Assembly (NCBI RefSeq): GCF_036588685.1
Contig: NC_086378.1
Span: 35,565,578-35,629,577 of the forward strand
Length of the DNA: 64,000 nucleotides
Direction of reading: 5' to 3'
From: Mytilus trossulus
Lineage: Eukaryota > Mollusca > Bivalvia > Mytilida > Mytilidae
Part shown: piece after piece, positions 24,501 to 36,500 of the stretch
How the letters are laid out: each line of letters opens with the position of its first letter
Numbering within the stretch: position 1 is the stretch's first letter
The notes under the pieces: model-generated
The model's input: only the letters and a program-made list of their open reading frames with translations
Told to the model about the DNA's origin: nothing
Databases searched by the model: none
Program-made: the position numbers and the translations under genes

Positions 24501-27500
24501 AAAGATAAAATATTCAGACAAGCATATCATATGTCACATATCTTGTTTTAGCTTATCAAAACAAATCAGAGCACCAATTCCATGTAACTTATTTTTCTGT
24601 AAAAATGAAGACTTTGAGTGTTCTGTTAAATTTGAGTCAAGAAGAAAAGCAAGATTCCTGTTTTGTAGCTAAGAATAGACCAAAAGCAAGACTCCTGTTT
24701 TGTAGCTAAAAGTAGACCGAAAGCAAGACCCTTGTTTTGCATCTAAATGTCATTGTTGAGTTGCTGAGCAAATACAGTCATTCTATTCTTCAGTATTAAA
24801 GAAATGTTTGAGAAATTATTTTTAGTTTATTCAACCTATTTTTGAATATTCAAGGTAATGGCAACAGGAAAAAGGTGTGTTACAGATTTGAATAAGAATG
24901 TGTCCATAGTACAAGAATGCCCCACACAGACTTTTGTTTTCTATGTCCAGTGAAACCTGAACTTTAGGTTAATACTCTAATTTGGCATTAACATTAAAAA
25001 GATCATATCATAGAGAATATGTGTACTAAGTTTCATGTTGATTGAACTTCAACTTCATCAAAAACTTCATTGACCAAAAACTTTAACCTAAAGTGGGACA
25101 GACAGGAGGACGGACAAACTCATCACTGTTGACCAAATATGTAGTAATTCTGTTCTGTAGTTTCTGAGAAAAGTGTGATGAAAATATTTATTAAACTAAC
25201 AGACAGAAGAACTGTTGGGCAAGGTGAATTCAATATAACCCACACATTTAGAGTGGGGGCATAACAGCCTAAAATATCATTTTGTTCCCCTTTATTTGTA
25301 CAGTAATTTAATGTAATTGCACGATAATATTAATATCAAACCGAAACATTAGCTAGAAAGAAGTATTTAGCCTTCAAAAAAGATATTTTTCAAATGAAAA
25401 CAGTTAGCTGTGAAACCAAGTCCAGATTGCTAACAGTTCATAAAAGAGACAGTACATTACCTGGTGGCCTTGGCCCTAGAAAATTCAAATTAGTTTTGTA
25501 AAACAAAATGGTAGTGCTAATGATGTGAAAAACTCATCAAGAATTTACAATGGCATTTTCTCAAATTTCGTTTTTTTCTTTCAAACTCGAAAAATTGTTG
25601 TCTAACTTTCCTGCAACTTGTCATTCTAATATTAATTCAACAAGATCTGTTTAAATATTTAAGTCGACATCCCTAATGTACCTCAAAGTGAGATACATAC
25701 AACATCTGTGCAGTTTGACCATATACTTTATTTGCAAAAAAAATAATTTTCAGAGCACATTTCTTGTAAATCTTCTTTTTTTTTTTTGCTTTATTGAACT
25801 TGAGAAGAGGCAGAGAGGATTTTAGGGTTTGAAAAATGGCAGAAAATAGAATCTTTCATTTCCCCAAAAATATTTAATATTCCCTGTTGTGCTACTTTTA
25901 TAAAATGGTGAATTATCTTTTTCAGAGAATCCTTGTTAGTGAACACATTGACCTAAATTAACAAAAGACTGATATAGATCAATCTGATGGTTTTATATCT
26001 TACGCTATAACCATCACATCACTTTTTTGGTCTGACATAGTAAGAACCCTTTGAAGACAATTTCTCATGATTGAAGGTCAAAAGGTCCCATTTTGGCACC
26101 TCTGAATCACCGTATTCATCCATGTATATATAGTATGCAGTTGTGTTTAATATGCAACCCTTTTCATCCCTCCAGAATCAATTACGGTATTAACTGTCTA
26201 AATAACTTACCTGACCCGTCAGGATCTGTACATACTGTTTTATTGGTAGGTTGAGGTATAATATTTTTATCTTCAGAAGGTGGAGTAGGAGGCAGCTGTC
26301 TCCGACTAAAAAAAAAGAAATATTCATCTAATGAAATTTTCATTTCAATGAAAATAGACATCTTTTCTTGTTACATTTTAATTATATTTATAAAATCTAT
26401 ATTAAAATTTAATTATAGAATAACTTAAAGAAGAATTCAAATGGAGAAAAATATTCACCAAGTGACCGATCAACGCGTAGCCCAGGAGTTAATTATCAGT
26501 GTTAGTCTGTCACAAATTCTGTCTGTGAAATTGATGTAGAAAATGCAAGGAACTGTATCTTTTTTTACACATTCAGAACTTGTTTGATCCAACATTGTCG
26601 ACGTCTTGACAAAGCCTATTGATGCAAGATATCTGAGGAGTGAAATAACCACGTTTATTTCACATGTGAAATTATTGGTTTTTATTTCCCTGCGAAATCA
26701 ATGTAACTCATTGCAACCAATGTAATAAACCCATATTTTCTCAATATTATAAACATGATAAACCTCACAGAATTTTCTAAATCTACAGCAGTTTTCAAAT
26801 ATCTGTGCCATCACCTTAGTTTCTATGAACATGGAAATACTTAAACCAACAAAATCAAATTATCAAATCATCTTGTAATGAATAACTAGCAAACAGCTTC
26901 TAAAAGCAAGAAGTATGACATAAACATTTTAAGAACTTTCAGAATAATACAGAGATATGTCTGAACATTATGAACTAATCACAACATTGAACCGACAGCT
27001 CACCTAGGTCTATGTGCATGAGTTACACAGGTGCCACATGTGGAACAGAATCTTCTTACCCTTTCGGATCATATAAGATCATCCCATTTTTGATGGGGTT
27101 CCTTTTGCTCATTCTTTAGTTTTCTAGGTTTTGTTTTGTGTACTGCTGTTTATGTTTGTGTTTTGATCTTTTTTCTTTTTTTTGCCATGGCATTGTGTTA
27201 ACTTTTCGACTTATGAGTTTGAATATCGTTTTGGTATCTTTTGTACCTCTTTTAAAATGATATTATAGTAAAAAGAATGTTATTCTATCATGGGTTGGGC
27301 ATAAAAATCATTTGTACCCCTTTTTTGTACCATAATAAAGAGTGAATTGCAGGACAAAAATAATATGCAAAAGAAAAAATTCCTAGAATGAAGAATTCAG
27401 CCTACAAAGTCAAAAATACTTGAGATGAGAAAGCAAGTCCAGACTGCTAACAGTTCAGAAAAAGAGACAGTACATTACCTGAGTGGCTCAGGCCTGGAAT

Positions 27501-30500
27501 ATAATATATTCAGTAGTTTTACTTTTGTTTCAAGGTATGAACAGTGAAATAACCCAGCCTTTTTTGATACATTGAATTATGCAAAATCCTTTTCAAAATC
27601 AATTAATTTGCATTAATCATTGTCTATTTCCATTCTCAATTCTCATTAATCATTGTCTATTTCCATTCTCAATTTTCATTAATCATGGTCTATTTCCATT
27701 CTCAATTCTCATTAATTATTGACTGCTTCCATTCTCAATTCTCATTAATTATCATCCCTTTCCATTCTCAATTTTCATTAATTATCATTCTCCTCCATTC
27801 TTAAATCTCATTAATATTGTCTGCTGCCTTTCTCAAATCTCATTAATCATTACTATTTCATTTGTGACCCCTAGCCACTATTTTAACACATGTACAATTA
27901 TATGACCAAACATTACCATGGTGGTCTAGGTGATGATGTTGGTGAAACTGTAGGTGATGGAACTGGTGATGAACGTCGGGGTGGCACTGGTGGTGGTGGT
28001 GGGGGTAAGTCTCTCTTCCCTACTCCAGGAGAATCAAAAGGTGATGATCTCATCTGAAACGTAAGAAGAAATTATGAACAAACATGTGTTGAATGTAGCA
28101 TATAAACAAAGGCCAAGATATTATTCACTGCATTTAGATAAACTTGGCTCAGGGAAAGTTCAACTTCAATATTTTTCCAGTCAGTGCCAAGTTTGTTCAC
28201 GCGTTCTATTCCATGGGTAAAAACTTGAAAGGTAAACATTTGTCCTTCTTAACAACAAAAACCGAACAACAGAAAAACTGTTCTTGACAGTTACACCTAT
28301 AACAAACTAACTTATTTTTTCTAATATAACACCATGATAGAAGAAAGTACAGGTATCACTTTGAGTAAGTTGAAAAAAAAGAAAATTATTCAATTATCCC
28401 TGTAAATTTTTCTACATCAAATTGATTTGGTAGTGTTTTTTAAAAGAAAATTATGATGTTATCTTGAAAACTTCCTCTTTCCAATTTCTAATTCATTTTT
28501 ATAAATATGATCTACACCAAAATTAAATTACGAAAAGATATGTACAAGTATATATCATGTGTGATGAAGATATGACCATCCTGCATTCGTATCACACAAT
28601 TATCAAAATGTTTAGTGTTTTAAAAATTCATATTTCCTGTCACCTGAAGCATGTGAAAATCTGCCCCTATTAGTTAAGTTTAAGAAAGATTTGTTTTTGA
28701 TAATCTGAAATAACAATGTTAATCATGCATTTGAAAATGCTCAGCAGTTATCTGGTAGAAAACAAAATTTTAGACTTTACAGTATTACATGGTATTATTT
28801 TACATTATCACTACATGTATAATACATTATATATAAATAAATGTTTATAAATTATTATTACATATATATAATTTTCAAAGAATAAAGGACTTTTCTTTAT
28901 ATAGACAACACTTATATTTGAATAATTAACATGTATATAAAATTCCTGATGACAATCTGAATTAATAATATAGTATCTATTTGAAGTGACTTATAGGTCC
29001 ATTGGGCCGGGTGTAATTTAATTGAAATATTTCAATATTGTACATAATTTGTTATACACAATGTCACTATAATAAACATATTTGTATTGTATTGTATGTA
29101 TATAAAAATTAAGATTTTTTTTTACTTTTTTCAGCTAGTGTTTCAAGCACTGCTACCATTTGTAATGCCTTTTTTGTTTATTTTATTTTATTGACCAAAA
29201 TAGAGCCTTGATTAATGATTAAATATATTTAATTCAGCATTCTATCCATCATTTGTACTGCTTCAAGAGATTTAGTTTAATGATGTATAATTCAGACAAA
29301 TATCAAAAGATGCAATTTGGTTGGAGTTACAGGTATAATTTATGTTTCACAGAACCCTCCCCCTCCCTCTCCCCCTCCCTCAACAACAACAGAACCAGGA
29401 AAAGAAACAAATCTTATCTTTTAACATTTCATCATTTTCTTACTTGTATAAATTTCATTTATCAAAACAAAAGTTTTTCTGCATTTGAAAGTTTAATCTG
29501 TTTTAAGTCTGTGCTTTAATCTATCAAAAAAAATGTCAAGCAAATCTAAGAAAGAAATTATGCAAAACTGAACTAATAGTTCCTTTATACTCATGACCTT
29601 ATACAAGTCATGTACATACATACTTGTATAAAGTAAAAAAATACTTCCTGCAGAACATAGCTAAGTAGATGTCCTAGTCGTGCTTGATACCATAAATATT
29701 TAAGGAAATCATTGAACTATACAAATGCTATATGTACATAAACTTTTGGCCATTTGGAAATTTTCAATATGAAAAAAATGCTTCTTGTTATATATAAATT
29801 AGCTGATATTTTATTTGTGTATTCTATTCAAATAATTATTTTTCCCTGGTTATTGAAATTGATATACAGGAAAATTATATCTGTTCTTGGAATTCTGATA
29901 AAAATGCCTCCTAAACTTGGTAAATAAATTTTGACAAATAGACCCTTAAATAACAAACTCCAATACTCTACAATTTTTTTAATAAATTACTAGGTATATA
30001 ATCTGGCAGAGCTCTATAAGCCAAAGTATCAATAAAAGCTGTTTCTGAAGATATTGAAATTTTGCATTAGTTTCTAACTGAACATACTTGGACAGGATAA
30101 AAAGTTATAAAAATACAGAAACATTGAAAAGAAAATTTGTTTGAATGAAATGTTTCATTGACAAAAATGTCAAAAGTAAAAAAGGGCAGAAGAAGACATT
30201 AAACATGCAGTTGATTATTTAAAAAGTAGTCTTAAAAGATAAATATCAACTACCACCATATTATTAAATGTATAATATCAAATTGTTTGTTTTTAAATTT
30301 ATAATGACTGCAGCTATGTCAATATTTAAATGACATAAGTACATTTATCCCAGTTGTCATGTAAAAAGTAAAAAAATATGAAAGGGACATAAAGTTGAAG
30401 GTTAAACAGTTTAAACTTCTCCGCAGTTTAATGAATTATTTTAGGTTGTTAAAAGTATCTTTATTAGTATAGGTAAGCAATTTAAGATTATTAATTGTAC

Positions 30501-33500
30501 ACTACTGTAATGTGAATGTGGATTTTGACATTTCCAATATTGTGGATTCATTTATCTTCGTTTATACCAATTTTTCAGGACTGATTGGGTTTGTGGCTTT
30601 GCCAAAGTCTGTATATAGAAAATATAGCCTTCATAGAAATGTATATTTTTGTGGTTCAAATCCATCAAAATTGGTATCCCATAATTGATAATAACAAATC
30701 CAGTTAATAATGTTCCTTGTAAACATTTAAATAGTCCCATATAAAAACAAGCCATTTTTTTTTATTCACAGTAACTCTGAAACATAACATATCATTTGAA
30801 AAATGATTTATTCAAACTTTTATTTTCTCAAATTCACATGTCGAAATTTGAATAGGCCGGAGAGCTGTCCACTTTCAACGGTAGACAAGTAGAAATGTCA
30901 AAATCCACTTCAGATGTAGTGTAACACTGGAATATAAATCTGGATTATTCTTGATTATTCTGTACATGCATTATGAGCATCAGTGCAATACAAACCCCAA
31001 GTGTAGGGTTAAACCCTCCACTAGCATTTGTAGGGCTTAACCCAGAGGCCTGTGGACTATTAGTCCCTGAACTAACACCGGACGATACTGGACTACTTGT
31101 CGCAGGGGCCTGTGCACTATTCGTTACGACATGGTCCTGTAAACAAACACCTAATTTATTGTCTTTCTAACACAAGGACTTTTGTTATAATATTCATGAT
31201 GAATACACATACATTTACAATGAAAAATTTGTATTCATTTATATTTTCTAGTTAATAACCTCATAGAAACCAAGATTAAAATTTGATGCCCATTTCCCCT
31301 TTAAATGACTCATTAGTGAAGCTGGAATCCAAATTCTAAAAGAGGCAATAACTTTATAAGGTTGAAGAGCATTGAGGACCTGAATATCATAAAATTTGCA
31401 AAGGTTAAGTTGCTGATAAAAATAAACGTTGAACGGACTGTATGGTATGTATTACTTTAAAAAATAATCATAATAACAGTTCCAGATCACAAAAAGTTAA
31501 AATCCTAAAAAATTGAAATATAAAATAATCAAATAATAAATATAGAAGATATATATATATGTCATCTGCTTAAGGTACATCAAAGCACAGGGATAAAAGC
31601 AGAGAGAGATATTCATTTTCTCATTAAAAAAACACTTAAGAAAGTCTCAGACGCTTCAAGAATCCATACTTTATTAAGAGCAAAACTGAGGTCTACATAT
31701 TTTATGGGAGGGTAATGGATTGATTAGGTGAACTCCCCTTCATATGCAGAAAGAATACAAAATGTGAGAATTAAATTTCTACAACAAAACAATCAAACAC
31801 ATTGTTACAAACAAAATTATGATAAAAGCTACAAAAAACAACACAAAATGTTATGTATGCAAACCAAGTTCAGTGCCATGCTTATAATTTTTTTAAACTC
31901 ACACTATTAAGACATACAATTTTATTCATCCGTGATCTCAAACTAATTTAATATAAGCTGCCCAAGCTAGTAAAAAAAATTGTTTCTAAACAGAAGGCAG
32001 GTGTAGTCAAAGTCTCAGCAATAATATTTGCATCATCACTGCAAACTGCTACCTGTAATTTTTTATTTGTTGTTATTACTCAATTTAATGCATTTACAAT
32101 ACATGTAATCTTACATCATCATCATCGTCGTCATGGGTGACTATCATCATGTGTGACCGCTTCTGTGGATGTGGATTAAATGGATCAACAATCACCTGCT
32201 CTGTACCTTTGATTTCACACCTGCAGAAGGGACATCCCTGACCATCAGAGTCCTGAAATAACAAAGCATAGTTATTCATGTATTGTATTGCACAGTCTTG
32301 AAATAACAACAATGATATTTGTGTTGCAGACTCTTGAAAAATTATATTGTATTGCTAAGTTAATAACAATATTAACAATTATATTTGTATTGTGGATTCT
32401 CGAAATAACAACCAATTGTATATATATATATGTATTGTGGATTCTCGAAAAAAACACCAATTATATTTGTATTGTGGATTCTTGAAATAACAACAATTAT
32501 ATTTGTATTGTAGAGTCTCAAAATAACAACAATCATATTTGAATTGAAGTCTTGAATGTCTGCATGTGGAGCAGGATCTGCTTACCCTTCCGGAGCACCT
32601 GAGATCACCCCTAGTTTTTGGTGGGGTTCGTGGGGTTTATTCTTTAGTTTTCTATGTTGTGTCATGTGTACTATTGTTTTTCTGTTTGTCTTTTTCAATT
32701 TTCAGCCATGGAGTTGTCAGTTTGTTTTAGATTTACGAGTTTGACTGTCCCTTTGGTATCTTTCGTCCCTCTTTGAAATAACAAGATCATATTTGTATTG
32801 TAGATTCTCTAAATAACAACAACTGTATTTGTATTTCAGTCTTGAAATAACAACAATTATATTTGTATTGTGGATTCTCGAAATAGCAACAATTATATTT
32901 GTATTGCAGAATCTCAAGATAACATTCATATTTGTATTGTAGAGTCTCGAAATAACAACAAATTATATTTGTATTGCATTGTAGAGTCTCAAAATAACTA
33001 AAAATATATTTGTATTGCATAGTCTTGAAATAACAATAAACAAGTGAAACTGCGAGCTACTGCTCACTGATGATACCCCCGCTGCAAGTGGATAATATTA
33101 ATAGTGTAAAAATATGCAAGTGTTCGGTAAACAGGAAGTTGTCGAGTGATGAATCTGAAAACGCATCACACGGTATAGCTGACTTATATAAATCCTGAAA
33201 CCAAATTTCAGAAATCCTTGTATTGTAGTTCCTGAGAAAAATGTGACGAAAATTTTCAACTTGGCTATCATGTGTAAAATCATACAAGTGTTCGGTAAAC
33301 AGGAAGCTATCAAGTGATCAATCTGAAAACGCATCACACGGTATAGCTGACTTAGATAAATCCTGAAACCAAATTTCAGAAATCCTTGTATTGTAGTTCC
33401 TGAGAAAAATGTGACGAAAATTTTCAACTTGGCTATCATGTGTAAAATCATACAAGTGTTCGGTAAACAGGAAGTTGTCAAGTGATCAATTTGAAAACGC

Positions 33501-36500
33501 ATCACACGGTAAAGCTGACTTAGATAAACCCTGAAACCAAATTTCAGAAATCCTTGTATTGTAGTTCCTGAGAAAAATGTGACGAAAGTTTCATGGGACG
33601 GACTGACTGACGGACGGACGGACGGACTGATGGACTGACTGACGGACAGACAGAGGTAAAACAGTATACCCCCCTTTTTTAAAGCGGGGGTATAATAATT
33701 ATATTTGTATTGCATTGTAGAGTCTCAAAATAACAACCAGATGCAGCAGGGCGCAGTTTTATACGACTGCAGAGGTTGAACCCTGAATGGTTGGGGCAAG
33801 TATGGACACAACATTCAAGCTGGATTCAGCTCTAAATTTGGATTGTGATTAAATAGTTGACACAGCATAGGTTCCTGACACATAATGAATGTGGTCTAAT
33901 GAACTCAAAATTTTTGTTTTGCCTTTGAGCAATTCACTATGCTGTTGAATATTAATCCTCTCAAAAAATGTTTGAAGAAATTTTCTTTTTATTTATGAAA
34001 TTTCATTTTTTTTCAAATTTTGCGGTCGTATAAAAAAATATATTTGTATTGCATAGTCTTGAAATAACAACTACATTTGTTGTATTATAATTGTATTGCT
34101 TAGTCTTGAAATAAGTATAGATTATAACATGCCTTTTTCCATATTGGCCCTGGTATCATCCCGAGACTCCCATATCGGCATTGAGGCTTTAGCCGAGGGC
34201 CGATATGGGTCGAGGGATGATACCCGGGCCAATATGGAAAAACATGTTATAATCTTTTTATCACATATTTAAGTTCTGCAGAAAAGAGAAAAAATGTAAA
34301 TTATAACAATTTTATGATACATAAAAGGTAAAATCTTTAAGCAAATAATCACAAACGTGTTGTTGAGGATGCAATGACGTCACGTCATTAGGAACAGGGC
34401 ACAATATGGATATGTCTTTTTTGCCCCGGGCAATTTGGAGGTTATTGCATATGCAAGACCTACGGTATTCATAACAAATATGTGATAACAACAATTATAA
34501 TTTGTATTGCACTCTTGAAATAACAAAAAATTCTGTTTGTATTTCAGATTCTCCAAAATAACAACAAATCATATTTGTATTGTAGATTCTTGAAGTGACA
34601 ACACATTATTTTTGTATTGCAGATTCTTGATTTAACAAAAAATCATATTAGTTGCTGTACTGAAACATAGGTCTATTGAAAATGGAAAGAATGCAAACAA
34701 AATTCCCATGAATAATAATGTATCCACAATACATTTTAGTTTAAAATAACAGTGAGAAAAACAAAGGGAGACAGGTACCAATGTTAAGTTGTATTCCAAT
34801 TCCAAGCAAACTGCAGGAAATGATTATATCTTAATCATTGTAAATTACAGAAAACTGTCAGTCTGTCTATTCATAATGAGGAAACAAAACAAACAAGAGA
34901 AATTCACATGTGAAATTACAAGAAATTTTATGATTTGATCAAATTTGAAAATTGCCTAGGCTATTGTTGAAGACTGTAGGGCGTGTTGATTTGTTAAACC
35001 CCTATGATATGAGTTTCTTGAAATTTTAATGTTATCGAAATCATAACACCAATGCATGCATATATACTCAGCTAAGTATTGCATGCATGTTTTCTATATT
35101 TAATACACATCTATATATAACACATTATTGACAGTTAACTAGAAGTCTGGTAGTGTAGGTCACTGTATACAGGAAAATATAGGCGAATTATAGTCTGGAA
35201 AGTCAAAAATTTAATATCCTTACATTTATGAAAATTTTGATAATATAAAGGATTTTTTTAAGAGAAAAATCTTCCCATTCACCTCTTTTAGAATAAGACT
35301 ACGCCATTAAAGTAAATAAAACATGTTCCATTCATATTTTTTTTAAAGTTTCATATGATTTTTCTTTTTTTTCACCATTTGGATACAGTCTTATCTATGT
35401 GTATTCTTCCTTTCTTATCCTGCTTAAAGTCCCATGACTTTTATATAGTGCTTCTCCACATTGAAATTTATTCAATTGTTTTTAACCCAAACTTTAAAAA
35501 ACCGATTTGAAATCATACATATCATGCCAATTTATATGTAACTTAATGGCAACATTGTGAACCGCAATCAAATTGGTAAAGAGTTTCAGAACTGTCTACC
35601 CAATTCATATTAAGAAATTTAGTAAATATAGACTGAAATCACTCATTATAAACCCCATGGCTTTCATCAAGTTATATTCTTCAGCATTACACTTTAATTC
35701 TAAGAACCTTTCGATAGATCTAACCTTCCTCTTATTTCTAAACAAAACAGTCTGTTTTTAAAACTTTTGAATGGAGCTTCCTACCCTTGAAATTCATAAT
35801 CCTTAAAGACAAATGGAACCCTAAGACAAATACACAGCAACCAATGTAGGGCATACACTTAATATAGCTGACCTTCTGTTTAAAGTATATGGGACTTGGA
35901 TATAACACAAATGACAAACAATACACCATAAATGATTGTCTTCATATACAATTTTGAACATAATACAAAACAATTGTTTACATAATACAAAGTGGACTTG
36001 TTTTACCCTACAATTTAAATGCTGGGTTTCCTAAGTGTCGATAAAAATTAAAGGTCACATTTTACTTCCTCGTTTATCTTATCAAGGTTTACAAATGCAT
36101 TATATAAGTGGATATCAAAAGGCTTTTAAATACATAATGGAAATTAAATAACTTAATTTATACATGTTTTGTGTGTGTATACATGGTATATTTCATAAGA
36201 CTTAGATGAAAACTTTATAGTCATTCCATGTACCAAATACAGCTGACCAACTAGTATTTAAGAAACAGACCTAATCACAAAAACCTTCAAGGCGATCACT
36301 TATCCATGAATTAGCTGTTGTAAACTAAAAACAATCTGGTCAAGCACATTTTTCAGTACTCATTTTGGTATCTTTAAATTTAATTTGTAAGCAGTCCCTG
36401 AACAGTGAAAATGAAGTCAATGACATAGGACATTAGACAGCCATCACTTTTTAAAATAAGGCATCTTTTCAAATTATGAATCATCAAAGTTTTCTACTTT

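Larger units (their letters stand above)
32263..34660. repeat. ~35-bp repeat array in CBL intron 5, broken by four insertions
   Basis: Around 22 copies of TTGTATTGTAGAGTCTCGAA then ATAACAACAATTATAT, counted by the phrase GAAATAAC. Blocks at about 32545-32772, 33036-33700, 33738-34041 and 34108-34490 are foreign to the array. On the gene's strand each unit reads TTATTTCGAGACTCT, close to the real exon 6 acceptor TTATTTCAGGACTCT. Confidence 0.9.

Noticed and set aside
26985..27020. Possible six-base exon (ACCTAG) in CBL intron 9
   Set aside because: The preceding sequence lacks a pyrimidine tract, and the neighbouring exons already join in phase without it.
33098..33715. 205-codon minus-strand frame with repeated [18 protein letters not shown]
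   Set aside because: Produced by a 168-bp tandem repeat whose period is a multiple of three; no protein family signal.
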